NCBI GenBank assembly: GCA_018333395.1
Contig: JAGXSQ010000142.1
Coordinates: 1-21,975, forward strand
Source of the DNA: Dethiobacter sp.
GTDB lineage: Bacteria > Bacillota_D > Dethiobacteria > Dethiobacterales > Dethiobacteraceae
DNA length: 21,975 bases
Reading direction: 5' to 3'
Part shown: one piece after another, positions 6,567-15,794 of the stretch
Layout of the letters: every line of letters begins with the position of its first letter
Numbering within the stretch: the first letter of the stretch is position 1
Made by a program: the position numbers and the translations under genes
The notes under the pieces: generated by a model
Told to the model about the DNA's origin: nothing
Databases searched by the model: none
Seen by the model: the letters and a program-made list of their open reading frames with translations, nothing else

Positions 6567-6672
6567 CCTTTAACTTAGTCCCGTGAGGCTAAAAAGGAGG
6601 CTTTGGTTAATGAAAATAATTGTTTTATCGGGCTAGCAAAGCGGAAAGATAAACCGCTTGGTTAGCTTTTTT
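6567..6672 (+). promoter_or_regulatory. PyrR-type pyrimidine attenuator (leader of carAB)
   Basis: This leader ends carAB transcription when uridine nucleotides are plentiful. The PyrR-binding box AGTCCCGTGAGGCT lies at 6577-6590 and matches the family consensus ARUCCNGNGAGGYU. It sits in a hairpin closed by CCTTT (6567-6571)/AAAGG (6593-6597). The alternative antiterminator pairs GCTTTGGTTA (6600-6609) with 6634-6642 and thereby blocks the terminator. Known mechanism: PyrR with UMP holds the first hairpin, which frees the terminator to form. Confidence 0.88.
6632..6672 (+). terminator. Attenuator terminator in front of carA
   Basis: The stem GCTAGCAAAGCGG (6632-6644) pairs with CCGCTTGGTTAGC (6654-6666) with one G-U pair and one mismatch. 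It has a 9-nt loop and is followed by six T at 6667-6672. It lies 37 bp before the carA start. Confidence 0.88.
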
Positions 6673-6708
6673 GTTGTCTGTTAATTCTTGCTAGAGAGGG
6701 AGGAAAAA

Positions 6709-7845
6709 ATGAATAAGGCGTTGCTGGTTTTGGCTGATGGAACGGTTTTTGAGGGGACAAACTTTGGCGCGTCAGGGGAAACTATCGGAGAGGTGGTTTT
6801 TAACACCTCGATGATCGGTTACCAGGAGATTCTAACGGACCCTTCTTACAAGGGACAGATTGTGTCGATGACTTACACGCAAATCGGCAATTACGGAGTT
6901 AACGGCGAGGACGTGGAGTCTGCCGGCTCGGTCAAAGCAGAAGGGTTTGTGGTTAAGGAGTGCCTTGATTTTCCGAGTAATTGGCGGGCTGGTACAGGCG
7001 GTGTGGCGTGCAGGTCGCTGGGCGACTACCTAAAGCAGCAGGGCACTGTCGGCATTGAGCGGATAGATACCCGGGCGCTGACGCTGCATTTGCGGGATTA
7101 CGGGTCCCAGATGGGGATTATCTCCACTGTCGACTTCCATGTCCCGAGCCTGCTGGAGAAGGTACGGGCACACCCGGCAGTGGCCGCTGTTGACTTGGTG
7201 GAGAAAGTATCTACTGCCAGGCCGTATCAGTGGCAGCAGGATTGCCAGCCGTGGTGCAAGCCGACGGGGAAGAACAAAGAATTACTTAAAGTGGTGGTTT
7301 ATGACTTAGGAGTTAAATACAGCCTCCTGCGTCATCTGGTGGCGGACGGTTTTGCGGTGACAGTGGTTTCTGCTAACACGCTGGCTGAGGAAGTGCTGGA
7401 GATGGACTGCGATGGTGTGTTGTTGAGTAACGGCCCAGGGGATCCGGCAACAGTGACTTATGCAGTCGAGAACGCGAGGAAGCTGCTCGGCAAGAAGCCG
7501 CTGTTTGGTGTCTGCCTCGGTCACCAAATTCTGGGTCTTGCGATGGGCGGTCAGACATACAAGTTGAAATTCGGTCATCACGGCGGGAATCATCCGGTGA
7601 TTGATCTGGAGACGGGCTTGGTGGAGATTACGGCACAGAATCACAACTACTGCGTTGATCTTGGCAGCTTGCGTGGTCAGGTGCGTCTGACGCACAAAAA
7701 CTTGTATGACGGGACGGAAGAAGGTATGCGTCACGTGGAGTTGCCGGTTTTTTCGGTTCAACACCATCCTGAAGCCGGGCCGGGTCCCAATGACGCGATA
7801 CATGTTTTCCGTAAGTTCAGAGAAATGATCGGGGGTAGAGCGTGA
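6709..7845 (+). CDS. carA: Carbamoyl-phosphate synthase small subunit (glutaminase)
   Basis: It hydrolyses glutamine and passes ammonia through a tunnel to CarB for carbamoyl phosphate, the precursor of pyrimidines and arginine. It has 378 residues. The N-terminal half is the CarA-specific domain (L-A-D-G-T-V-F-E-G, then [16 protein letters not shown]). The C-terminal half is a class I amidotransferase with nucleophile Cys269 (G-V-C-L-G-H-Q), His353 and Glu355 (H-H-P-E-A), which are the same numbers as in E. coli. ATG 6709 is chosen because GAGGGAGGA lies just upstream; a TTG at 6688 overlaps the leader and has no such site. It overlaps carB by one to four bases, so translation is coupled. 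It is controlled by the PyrR attenuator. Confidence 0.97.
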   Translation: MNKALLVLADGTVFEGTNFGASGETIGEVVFNTSMIGYQEILTDPSYKGQIVSMTYTQIGNYGVNGEDVESAGSVKAEGFVVKECLDFPSNWRAGTGGVACRSLGDYLKQQGTVGIERIDTRALTLHLRDYGSQMGIISTVDFHVPSLLEKVRAHPAVAAVDLVEKVSTARPYQWQQDCQPWCKPTGKNKELLKVVVYDLGVKYSLLRHLVADGFAVTVVSANTLAEEVLEMDCDGVLLSNGPGDPATVTYAVENARKLLGKKPLFGVCLGHQILGLAMGGQTYKLKFGHHGGNHPVIDLETGLVEITAQNHNYCVDLGSLRGQVRLTHKNLYDGTEEGMRHVELPVFSVQHHPEAGPGPNDAIHVFRKFREMIGGRA

Positions 7846-10800
7846 TGCCGAAACGGACAGACATCAAAAAAATACTTGTTATCGGCTCAGGGCCGATTGT
7901 TATCGGGCAGGCGTGCGAATTTGACTATTCCGGCACACAGGCCTGCAAGGCGCTGCGCGAGGAAGGCTACCAGGTAGTCCTGGTCAATTCCAACCCGGCT
8001 ACAATTATGACCGACCCGGAAATGGCGGAGGCCGTCTATATCGAGCCCTTGAACGCCGAGGTTCTGGAGATGATTATTAAGCGGGAAAGGCCTGATGCTC
8101 TTCTGCCCAACATCGGCGGCCAGACGGGCCTGAACCTGGCGGTGGAACTGGCCGAAAAAGGTATTTTGGACAAGTATGGTGTTGAATTGATTGGCGCACG
8201 CCTTGATGCTATCAAAAAAGCAGAGGATCGGGAGTTATTCAAAGAGGCGATGCGCAGGATCGGCCTGGAAGTGCCCAGAAGTGTGGCTGTGAACTCGCTG
8301 GCCGAAGGGCTGGAGATTATTAAAGATATTGGTTTCCCGGCCATTTTGCGACCTGCTTTTACTCTGGGTGGGACTGGCAGCGGCATTGCCTACAATATTG
8401 AAGAATTTAAATCCATCCTGGAAAGCGGCCTGGAACTGAGCATGGCTCATCAAGTGCTGGTTGAAGAGTCTGTTCTGGGTTGGAAGGAATTCGAAATGGA
8501 GATGATGCGCGATAAGAAAGACAACGTGGTAGTCATCTGTTCGATTGAAAACTTTGATGCCATGGGGATTCATACCGGCGACAGTATTACCGTGGCGCCG
8601 ATACAAACACTGACGCAGAAGGAATACCAGCAGTTGAGGGACGATTCAATAGCCATTATGCGGGAAATCGGCGTTGATACCGGTGGATCCAATATTCAGT
8701 TTGCCACCAATCCGGCTAACGGCCGGACGGTGGTTATTGAAATGAATCCTCGCGTATCGAGAAGTTCGGCGCTGGCCTCCAAGGCAACCGGCTTCCCTAT
8801 CGCTAAAATAGCGGCCAAGCTGGCGGTGGGGCTGACCTTAGACGAGATACCAAACGACATTACCCGGGAAACACCTGCTTCCTTTGAGCCGGCCATTGAC
8901 TATGTAGTCGTGAAGTTCCCGCGCTTTGCCTTTGAGAAGTTCCCTGAAGCCGATGCTACGCTGATGACGCAGATGAAGTCGGTTGGCGAAGTGATGTCCA
9001 TTGGCCGGACCTTTAGAGAGGCGCTCAGTAAAGCCATCAGAAGCCTGGAGAAAGGAAACTATGGTCTTGAGCGCGTAGAGGGCGATTTGAGCGAACTGCG
9101 CCTTTCACTCCGCATACCTGGCAGCGAAAGATTCTGGTCTATCGCGGAGGCGTTCCGGCGCGGTCTGTCTATCGAGGAAGTCAGTGAGCTTTCCAGCGTG
9201 GATCCCTGGTTTCTTCACAACGTCAGGCAGATGGTGCTCCTGGAAAGCGAAATCGAAAGCCAGGCGGCCTCAAAAAACGGGGAAGCGGTGGCGCTACCGC
9301 CGGAGCTTTTGCGTACGGCCAAAGAAAATGGCTTCGCTGACCGGAGAATCGGGGAACTCCTGCGTGTGCCCGAGGGAACGGTGCGCAGTTGGCGTAAGGA
9401 ACACGGCATCCTGCCTGTTTACAAGATGGTAGACACCTGTGCCGGAGAATTTAAGGCCTACACTCCGTACTTTTACTCTACTTACGAAAGACCGTTTTAT
9501 CGTGCCGGGGGGCAGGTTGCAGTAGCTCAATGTGAGGCGGTGGACTCGGGACGCCCAAAAATCATTATCCTTGGCTCAGGGCCAAACCGCATCGGACAGG
9601 GGATTGAGTTTGACTACTGCTGTGTCCATGCCGTCTTTGCCTGCAAAGAACTGGGCTATGAGACAATAATGATCAACTGTAATCCGGAAACTGTAAGCAC
9701 GGACTACGATACGGCCGACAGGCTATACTTTGAGCCTCTTACGACGGAAGATGTGCTGAACATTATTGAACTGGAAAAGCCGGTAGGCGTGATCTTGCAG
9801 TTTGGCGGGCAGACTCCGCTCAAGCTGGCTTTGCCGCTCTGGCAGGCGGGCGTTAAGATCCTCGGCACCTCCCACGACGCGATCGACTTGGCGGAGGACA
9901 GAAAACGTTTCAAAGAACTGCTGCACAAGCTAAACTTGCGGCAACCGGAGAGCGTTACGGCTACTTCGGTAGAGGGGGCGCTTTCGGCCGTCAGAAGCGT
10001 GGGCTACCCTGTTATTGTCCGTCCTTCTTACGTTCTTGGCGGGAGGGCGATGGAGATTGTTTATGACGACGAAAGCCTGCGGGACTACATGCGGCGGGCG
10101 CTGGCCGCCTCCCCGGAACACCCGGTACTGATTGACGAGTACCTGGAGGATGCTATTGAGGTTGATGTGGACGCTATCTCAGACGGTACTGACACGGTGA
10201 TTGCCGGGATTATGGAACATATTGAAGAAGCGGGCATCCATTCCGGCGATTCAGCTTGCTCGCTGCCCCCCCGTTCCCTGAGCAACGCCGTTGTGGAAGA
10301 AATCAAGTCCCAGACAAAGGCTCTGGCGCCAGAACTTGGGGTCCTAGGCCTGATGAACGTCCAGTACGCTGTCAAAAACGGGACGGTTTACATTCTGGAG
10401 GTCAACCCGCGTGCTTCCCGGACGATTCCTTTTGTCAGCAAGGTGACGGGGATACCTTTTGCCAAGCTGGCCACCAAGGTTATTATGGGGCGTAGCCTAG
10501 CTGAACTTGGACTGACCGGAGAAGTGGAAATGCCGCACGTCGCCGTCAAAGAAGCGGTTTTCCCCTTCAACAAGTTTCCGGGAGTTGATGTGATTCTGGG
10601 GCCGGAGATGAAATCCACCGGCGAGGTGATGGGGATAGATGAAGACTTTGGCCTAGCTTACGCCAAAGCGCAGGCAGCCAGCCACAACCGGATCCCCACT
10701 TCCGGCAAGGTTTTTATCAGCGTAAAAGACAAAGACAAAGAACAGGCGGTAAATATTGCTGTTAGACTGCTGCGCATCGGCATCAGCATCATTGCTACCA

Positions 10801-11138
10801 AAGGGACGGCCAGGTTTTTGCATGAACGGGGAATTTCTGCAGAGATTATAAATAAAGTAGCTGAAGGCAGGCCTCATATAGTAGACATGATCAAAAACCG
10901 GGAAGTAGACTTTGTTATCAACACCGTTACTGGTACGCAAGCCCAGAAAGACTCTTTCTCCATCAGGAGGAGCGCTCTGCAGCACCGGGTGTCCTATACC
11001 ACAACCATGGCGGGGGCAGAGGCTGTCGTGACAGCGATAGAGATGCTTTGTCAGAAACAGATGCACATCAAGCCCATACAGGAATACCACCGCCAGGTGA
11101 AAAATAAGTTCCAACTGGGACCACAGTCAGGCGGTTAA
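7845..11138 (+). CDS. carB: Carbamoyl-phosphate synthase large subunit
   Basis: It makes carbamoyl phosphate from bicarbonate, ammonia and two ATP in two homologous ATP-grasp halves. The 1097 residues are slightly longer than the usual 1060-1080. The first half begins [15 protein letters not shown], and the second repeats it as [16 protein letters not shown] central helical oligomerisation domain ([11 protein letters not shown]) and the K-M-V-D-T-C-A segment lie between. The C-terminal MGS-like domain, which binds UMP or ornithine in relatives, covers roughly the last 140 residues. The start may be GTG 7842 or ATG 7845; the latter overlaps the carA stop as TGATG and has better spacing from GGGGG. 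sppA follows after 26 bp. Confidence 0.97.
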   Translation: MPKRTDIKKILVIGSGPIVIGQACEFDYSGTQACKALREEGYQVVLVNSNPATIMTDPEMAEAVYIEPLNAEVLEMIIKRERPDALLPNIGGQTGLNLAVELAEKGILDKYGVELIGARLDAIKKAEDRELFKEAMRRIGLEVPRSVAVNSLAEGLEIIKDIGFPAILRPAFTLGGTGSGIAYNIEEFKSILESGLELSMAHQVLVEESVLGWKEFEMEMMRDKKDNVVVICSIENFDAMGIHTGDSITVAPIQTLTQKEYQQLRDDSIAIMREIGVDTGGSNIQFATNPANGRTVVIEMNPRVSRSSALASKATGFPIAKIAAKLAVGLTLDEIPNDITRETPASFEPAIDYVVVKFPRFAFEKFPEADATLMTQMKSVGEVMSIGRTFREALSKAIRSLEKGNYGLERVEGDLSELRLSLRIPGSERFWSIAEAFRRGLSIEEVSELSSVDPWFLHNVRQMVLLESEIESQAASKNGEAVALPPELLRTAKENGFADRRIGELLRVPEGTVRSWRKEHGILPVYKMVDTCAGEFKAYTPYFYSTYERPFYRAGGQVAVAQCEAVDSGRPKIIILGSGPNRIGQGIEFDYCCVHAVFACKELGYETIMINCNPETVSTDYDTADRLYFEPLTTEDVLNIIELEKPVGVILQFGGQTPLKLALPLWQAGVKILGTSHDAIDLAEDRKRFKELLHKLNLRQPESVTATSVEGALSAVRSVGYPVIVRPSYVLGGRAMEIVYDDESLRDYMRRALAASPEHPVLIDEYLEDAIEVDVDAISDGTDTVIAGIMEHIEEAGIHSGDSACSLPPRSLSNAVVEEIKSQTKALAPELGVLGLMNVQYAVKNGTVYILEVNPRASRTIPFVSKVTGIPFAKLATKVIMGRSLAELGLTGEVEMPHVAVKEAVFPFNKFPGVDVILGPEMKSTGEVMGIDEDFGLAYAKAQAASHNRIPTSGKVFISVKDKDKEQAVNIAVRLLRIGISIIATKGTARFLHERGISAEIINKVAEGRPHIVDMIKNREVDFVINTVTGTQAQKDSFSIRRSALQHRVSYTTTMAGAEAVVTAIEMLCQKQMHIKPIQEYHRQVKNKFQLGPQSGG

Positions 11139-11164
11139 ATTTTAAGAGAGAGGGCGTATCTTGT

Positions 11165-12079
11165 GTGAGCAGAAGCAAATGGATATTCCTGGGCTTAGGC
11201 TTGCTGGTCGTCGGGTCGCTGGTGCTGTCAGCAGTGCTTGTCCGTGATTGGCCGCAGACGGCTCGAGGAAACATTGGGGTAATTACTCTGACCGGGCCGA
11301 TTGCCGAGTCTGCAGGTGGCAGTCTCCAGGCAGAAGGCATTACTCCCGCTAAGGTAAGGGAACTTCTGCAGATTGCTGAAGACAGCCCCCACATTGCGGC
11401 AGTAGTTCTGCGGATAAACAGCCCGGGGGGGTTGGTAGGTGCTTCGCAGGAAATTGGCGCCCTGATAAGTAACTTTCCTCGCCCAGTTGTCGTGTCTATG
11501 GCGGACACGGCAACTTCCGGGGGGCTATACATTTCGGTTTTTGCTGACCGTATCGTGGCTCAACCGGGAACCACCACCGGCAGTATCGGAGTTATCCTTA
11601 GCCATATGTACTTAGGAGGGCTCTATGAAAATCTGGGGATTACCTCCGAGATACTTACTGCCGGGAAGTACAAGGGGATCTTTTCCGAACGGCTTACCCC
11701 GGAGAGGCGAGAAGTTTTGCAAGTTTTCCTTGATGACTTGCACCTTCAGTTTATTGGAGCGGTGGCTGAAGGGCGAAATATTGACGCAGAGAACGTAAGA
11801 GAAGTCGCTACCGGGGAAGTTTTTACCGGGGCGCAGGCCCAAGCTCTGGGGCTGGTTGACAGCTTGGGAGGCCTGGACACAGCCATCGAAGAGGCGGCAG
11901 CGATCGCTGCGGTGGCTGACCCTGAGCCGGTAGACATTACGCTGCCCCCCCTACCTTGGTGGGAGGAACTGGGAGGACTCCCTATAGCTATCTTAGACCG
12001 CTTGACATTGGCGCTGCTAGGAAAAGACGCCCTTATCATGCAGCAGCAACTCGAAAAGCACCTCGTGCCCAAATGGTGA
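11165..12079 (+). CDS. sppA: Signal peptide peptidase SppA (short, single-domain form)
   Basis: This membrane-anchored serine protease degrades signal-peptide remnants in the membrane. Of 304 residues, 5-27 form one transmembrane anchor, and the rest faces outside. Ser118 in T-A-T-S-G-G is the nucleophile and Lys170 in G-K-Y-K-G the general base. The spacing of 52 equals that of Ser147/Lys199 in the Bacillus subtilis enzyme. R-I-N-S-P-G-G is the oxyanion segment. The start is GTG 11165 with AGAGAGAGGG upstream. It is probably transcribed on from carAB (26-bp gap, no terminator seen). Its stop overlaps a possible GTG start of the next gene. Confidence 0.92.
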   Translation: MSRSKWIFLGLGLLVVGSLVLSAVLVRDWPQTARGNIGVITLTGPIAESAGGSLQAEGITPAKVRELLQIAEDSPHIAAVVLRINSPGGLVGASQEIGALISNFPRPVVVSMADTATSGGLYISVFADRIVAQPGTTTGSIGVILSHMYLGGLYENLGITSEILTAGKYKGIFSERLTPERREVLQVFLDDLHLQFIGAVAEGRNIDAENVREVATGEVFTGAQAQALGLVDSLGGLDTAIEEAAAIAAVADPEPVDITLPPLPWWEELGGLPIAILDRLTLALLGKDALIMQQQLEKHLVPKW

Positions 12080-12135
12080 TACAAGAAGGGCCTAGCGAGA
12101 CGGGTATGCAGGAAAATGAGATCAAGGATGGGAAA

Positions 12136-12741
12136 ATGATGCAAACGGAAACAAGAGATGATCTGGCGAGGGAGTATGGCCTTGCGGAAGCCGTCGTGGG
12201 GATGATCAGCAGTCCGGTCGCGACCATGCGCGAAATGAGCCAAGGGTCGTTTCTGCGTGTTTCCCTGACGGTATTTTTTCTGGTGCTGCTGCCTGTGAGC
12301 CTTAGCACTGCGCTGACTGATACGGCGCTGGCGGCGCAGCTTGGCGGTCCTGCTGTTGTCTTTGCGGTGCTAATCACTTTATCTTTACTCATTTTTTTCA
12401 CCCAGGCTGGCCTGTGCTTTGCCACGGCCCGCCTGTTTGGTGCCCGGGGCAGTTTCTCCGGACTACTTTCGCTGTTGGCTTTGGCCAACGTACCTTCAAT
12501 CTTTATGGTTCCTTATGCTCTGCTTAGACTTGCCCCTGGCATTATTGGCAGCGTTTTCCATGGCCTGGGGAGTTTAGTCCTGACAGTTTGGGTGGGGATA
12601 CTTGCTGTAATCGCTGTGCGCGAAACATTTCAGCTGTCTACCGGCCGTGCGCTTCTCATCTATTTCCTTCCGATTTTGCTGCTCGTTGTTCTTGTTCTTG
12701 TGGCAGGACTTGCAGTTATAGTGGTATCTGCAGCTACATAA
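12136..12741 (+). CDS. Yip1-family integral membrane protein
   Basis: This is a five-helix membrane protein of about 201 residues resembling the Yip1 domain family; function in bacteria is unknown. A short cytosolic N-terminus (L-A-E-A-V-V-G-M-I-S-S-P) precedes the helices, as is typical of these proteins. Hydrophobic stretches are at about 35-55, 63-85, 98-125, 130-155 and 170-198. The frame is open from upstream. GTG 12076 overlaps the sppA stop, ATG 12106 is another choice, and ATG 12136 has AAGGA 7 nt before it and is preferred. Close linkage to sppA suggests a shared transcript and perhaps a membrane-quality role, which is inference only. Confidence 0.7.
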   Translation: MMQTETRDDLAREYGLAEAVVGMISSPVATMREMSQGSFLRVSLTVFFLVLLPVSLSTALTDTALAAQLGGPAVVFAVLITLSLLIFFTQAGLCFATARLFGARGSFSGLLSLLALANVPSIFMVPYALLRLAPGIIGSVFHGLGSLVLTVWVGILAVIAVRETFQLSTGRALLIYFLPILLLVVLVLVAGLAVIVVSAAT

Positions 12742-12781
12742 CGCGAATTGAGCAGAAATAGAATGTTCGTAATTTTGTGGA

Positions 12782-12810
12782 TTGCGTTTTGTCTAGAGTG
12801 GGATTATAAT
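12782..12810 (+). promoter_or_regulatory. Promoter of the DUF2318/ABC operon
   Basis: TTGCGT (12782-12787) and a perfect TATAAT (12805-12810) are exactly 17 bp apart. Transcription would start about 12817, some 40 nt before the first gene. I see no clear Fur-type operator. Confidence 0.8.
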
Positions 12811-12857
12811 GGTTTTAGCTACTACTCATGTTAGTAGAGATGCAAGGAGGAGTATGC

Positions 12858-13442
12858 GTGCCGAAACATACTATGAGCAAAAAAGCGCAGTTTACGCAAA
12901 AGCAAAAAAGCAGGATACCGCTTTTTCTGGGTGTTGCTGCGGCAGTAGTTGGTTTGATTGTGGCGCTGGTAATGCAGAGACAGCCGGGTCAGGCTAATGT
13001 AGAGTATTTCGGTGAGCCGGTGGCTACCCCCCGTTCCTATATCGGAAGGTTTATTTCGATGACGAGGGTGGAGCCGGTTATCGCAGAAGGGCAGATTAAG
13101 ATTCCTTTTGACGAGGTGGATAGAAATAATATTGTCTACTTTGAAGCGGAAAACGATCAAGGCACCCTAGTGCCGCTGATGGCTTACATCACGCCGTCAG
13201 GGCGACTCTTTGCCGGCAGCAGCATGTGTGAACCATGTCGCGGACGCACTTTCTCTCTGGCTGGGGAGACGCTGGTTTGTGACAAATGCCGCACCACTTA
13301 CACCATTGAGGACCATAGGTTTATTTCCGGGGCCCAGATTTGCGGCTCTTTCGCGCCGGTCAACATGAACGCCGTCATTGAAGAAGGCATGGTAGTCATT
13401 GACCAGCAACGGGTACTGAACTGGCGGATTCGCGCCCTGTAG
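12858..13442 (+). CDS. DUF2318 (FtrD-like) membrane-anchored Cys-rich metal protein
   Basis: This 194-residue protein has one N-terminal transmembrane helix (about residues 23-42) and an outward domain of the DUF2318 family, described as membrane iron-sulfur-containing and linked to FTR1-type iron uptake. The metal/redox motif is C124-E-P-C127 and C141-D-K-C144, with a further Cys162 in Q-I-C-G-S. The preceding G-R-L-F-A-G-S-S-M and R-T-F-S-L-A-G-E match the family. I chose GTG 12858 because AAGGAGG lies 7 nt before it; ATG 12828, 12840 and 12873 are alternatives. It is the first gene of a five-gene unit. In Campylobacter the homologue lies beside P19 and the same type of ABC exporter; here those partners are absent. 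Confidence 0.82.
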   Translation: MPKHTMSKKAQFTQKQKSRIPLFLGVAAAVVGLIVALVMQRQPGQANVEYFGEPVATPRSYIGRFISMTRVEPVIAEGQIKIPFDEVDRNNIVYFEAENDQGTLVPLMAYITPSGRLFAGSSMCEPCRGRTFSLAGETLVCDKCRTTYTIEDHRFISGAQICGSFAPVNMNAVIEEGMVVIDQQRVLNWRIRAL

Positions 13443-13489
13443 GCCTTACTGAAAACAGAGGTAAAAAAGAATGGCGGAGGTGGAAAAAG

Positions 13490-13798
13490 ATGTCCAGGGA
13501 TTTCCCCAAACTCTCCACGTTTAAAGACTATATAATCGTGGTGCTGCTTGCTATCCTAGTTTTCGCAGGTGTTAACAACCATATTTTCGCACGGTCAGAC
13601 GGGAGCGCGGCGCTTTCTGCAGAACGGTTACGTCAGCGTGGCCTGGAATACTACGCCGCTAGTTACGGTGATGCTGCTGTGGAAGCCGTGGTTCGGGATT
13701 TTGGCTGTCACCAGGAAATCCACATTTATAAAGAAGGGCAGCTTGTTTTGCGAATCACTTACTGGGGTGGCGAGCTTTATGCGCTACCGGAGGTGTAA
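13490..13798 (+). CDS. Small membrane-anchored protein of unknown function
   Basis: This 102-residue protein has one transmembrane helix (residues 13-33) near the N-terminus, then an outward domain of about 65 residues. The domain has a single Cys in D-F-G-C-H-Q-E-I-H followed by two beta-like strands (I-Y-K-E-G-Q-L-V-L-R-I and W-G-G-E-L-Y). GGAGGTGG lies upstream of ATG 13490. Its stop is 2 bp before the first permease, so it is translated in series with it. I do not recognise a family. The Cys-His pair and the neighbours suggest a helper that touches metal or redox groups, but this is inference. Confidence 0.7.
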   Translation: MSRDFPKLSTFKDYIIVVLLAILVFAGVNNHIFARSDGSAALSAERLRQRGLEYYAASYGDAAVEAVVRDFGCHQEIHIYKEGQLVLRITYWGGELYALPEV

Positions 13799-13800
13799 AG

Positions 13801-15012
13801 ATGAGTCTTTGGCAGATAGCTTTGAATAACCTAAACCGGCGTCGGACGAAGATGCTTTTTCTGATGCTGGGGCTGATGGTGGGTGTGGCCACGGTCGTAG
13901 GACTCCTGACCATAGTGTTAGCCATGCGGCTGGAGCTTGGTGACCGGATTGATGAGTTTGGTGCCAATATTGTTATTGTCCCGCGCTCGGAAGGAGCGAC
14001 CCTAAACTACGGCGGGATACATGTCCCGGGGGTTGCTTTTAACGTCCAGCGCCTGACGGAGGCCGACCTACCCCAGATTGATACTATCGAAGAACGCCCG
14101 GCCATCAATATTATTTCACCGAAAATTGTCGGGTCTGTGGAGACAGGCGGTCAAAGAGTAATGCTTGTCGGTGTGGAGACAAAACGGGAGTTTACACAAA
14201 AGCCGTGGTTTTCATTGCAGGAGCAGGCGGGGCTGGCGCCGGGAGAGAAAACAGGCAGCTTGGCTTTGCTGGATATTCCGACTGACGGACTGGTGCTTGG
14301 CTCCTCCGCCGCCCAGGCCCTGCGTGTTAGAGCCGGAGAGGAACTGGCCCTTAACGGCCGTCCGTTTCAGGTATTTGGTATTCTAAGCCAGACAGGTGGC
14401 CGGGAAGACGGTCTGCTATACGCCAATCTGCCGGTGGTGCAGCAACTGCTCGGCCGCCCAGGCGAGTTTTCGATGATTGAGATTTCGGCCTACTGCAATT
14501 TCTGCCCGGTAGAGGAGATTGCTGCTCAGTTGGCGGCCGTTCTGCCCAACGCCCGCGTTATGCCGCTGAGGCAGGCCGCTTTGTTCCGTGAAGAAACGAT
14601 CGACCGCTTTGAGTCCTTTGGTTTTGCGCTCTCTGGGGTTATCCTGCTGGTTGCCGCACTGATGGTCCTGACAACGATGCTTTCCTCCGTCAGTGAGCGA
14701 ACCAGGGAAATTGGCATCTTTCGTGCTATCGGCTTTCGCCGAGCTCATGTTATGAAGATTATCTTCCTGGAAGCCGGGATGGTAAGTTTCCTAGGCGGCA
14801 TCTTCGGTTATCTGCTTGGCAGTATTTCCGCACAGTTGGCGGGTCCCTTTTTGGTCCAGATTGACCTGGCCCAAGTTACGGGGATGCCGCTGCGTACGGA
14901 TCTGATTTTGCCGGCCGTCCTGCTTTCCATGCTTCTAGCCGTTGCCGCTAGCGCCTACCCGGCGCTGAAAGCGGCGAAGCTTGACCCGGCGGAGGCTCTC
15001 CGCTTCATTTAG
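13801..15012 (+). CDS. FtsX/MacB-type ABC permease with an outward Cys pair
   Basis: This 403-residue permease has MacB topology: one helix at residues 20-45, a large outward domain to about 265, then three helices at about 275-300, 320-350 and 365-390. R-E-I-G-I-F-R-A-I-G-F-R is the coupling helix that contacts the ATPase, and the end is K-L-D-P-A-E-A-L-R-F-I. The outward domain contains C232-N-F-C235-P, absent from the second permease of the cluster. MacB-type machines work on substrates outside the membrane rather than pumping through it. It probably pairs with the ATPase at 15062 and the permease at 15795. The start ATG 13801 follows GGAGGTGTAAAG. Confidence 0.9.
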   Translation: MSLWQIALNNLNRRRTKMLFLMLGLMVGVATVVGLLTIVLAMRLELGDRIDEFGANIVIVPRSEGATLNYGGIHVPGVAFNVQRLTEADLPQIDTIEERPAINIISPKIVGSVETGGQRVMLVGVETKREFTQKPWFSLQEQAGLAPGEKTGSLALLDIPTDGLVLGSSAAQALRVRAGEELALNGRPFQVFGILSQTGGREDGLLYANLPVVQQLLGRPGEFSMIEISAYCNFCPVEEIAAQLAAVLPNARVMPLRQAALFREETIDRFESFGFALSGVILLVAALMVLTTMLSSVSERTREIGIFRAIGFRRAHVMKIIFLEAGMVSFLGGIFGYLLGSISAQLAGPFLVQIDLAQVTGMPLRTDLILPAVLLSMLLAVAASAYPALKAAKLDPAEALRFI

Positions 15013-15061
15013 GTAGGCAGGCAAAGCTTACAGTTTATAATTAACAGGGGGAGAAGAGAAG

Positions 15062-15784
15062 ATGGCTGAAGTCATGATTGCGATGCAGGATCTCAAGAAA
15101 AAATATGGTTCTGCAGGGGAAGAGGTCTACGCGCTGCGTGGTGTAACGCTTGATATTGATAAGGGCGAGTCGGTGGCGGTAATGGGCCATTCCGGCTCGG
15201 GGAAGAGTACGCTACTTAGTATTATCGGTAGCTTAAACCCTCCCTCGTCCGGCACCATAGAGATTGACGGCATCAATATCTACGCTCTTTCACAGGAAAA
15301 AAGAGCCGACTTCCGGCGCGAATATCTGGGATTTGTTTTCCAGCAATTCCAGCTCATACCTTATCTCACCGCTATAGAAAACGTAATGCTGCCGCTTACG
15401 ACAGCCAATCGTTCTAACAAGCAAAAGCGGGAGATGGCGGAGCAGGTACTTTGCCGTGTGGGGCTGGCCGGGAAAATGAACCGGCTACCAAATGCGCTTT
15501 CCGGTGGCGAACAGGAGCGTGTTGCCATTGCCCGCGCCATTGTCAACGCACCGCCGGTTATTTTGGCCGACGAGCCGACGGGGAACCTAGATACCAAGAC
15601 AGGCGAGGAGATTATGGCTTTGTTCAGAAAGTTAAACGAGGACGGACTGACTATCCTGATGGTGACCCATAATCCTGACAATACCCGTTTTATGGGGCGT
15701 ACCATCGTACTTAAAGACGGACTGCTCTGTACCGATAAGGCGGAAATATTGCAGCTTGCTGCCGCCAGCAGGGGCAAGCGGTAA
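15062..15784 (+). CDS. ABC transporter ATPase (LolD/MacB type)
   Basis: This 240-residue motor ATPase drives the flanking permeases. Walker A is G-H-S-G-S-G-K-S-T (42-50), the signature L-S-G-G-E (146-150), Walker B ends in L-A-D-E-P (Asp170, Glu171), and the H-loop is in V-T-H-N-P. The Q-loop is V-F-Q-Q-F-Q. These features and the length fit the LolD/MacB/FtsE branch. ATG 15062 has GGGGGAG upstream. It sits between the two permeases, 49 bp after the first and 10 bp before the second, so the three form one complex. Confidence 0.95.
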   Translation: MAEVMIAMQDLKKKYGSAGEEVYALRGVTLDIDKGESVAVMGHSGSGKSTLLSIIGSLNPPSSGTIEIDGINIYALSQEKRADFRREYLGFVFQQFQLIPYLTAIENVMLPLTTANRSNKQKREMAEQVLCRVGLAGKMNRLPNALSGGEQERVAIARAIVNAPPVILADEPTGNLDTKTGEEIMALFRKLNEDGLTILMVTHNPDNTRFMGRTIVLKDGLLCTDKAEILQLAAASRGKR

Positions 15785-15794
15785 GGAGGATAAG

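Noticed and set aside
7842..7844. GTG start for carB
   Set aside because: Possible, but ATG at 7845 has better spacing from the G-rich site and overlaps the carA stop in the usual TGATG way; the difference is one residue.
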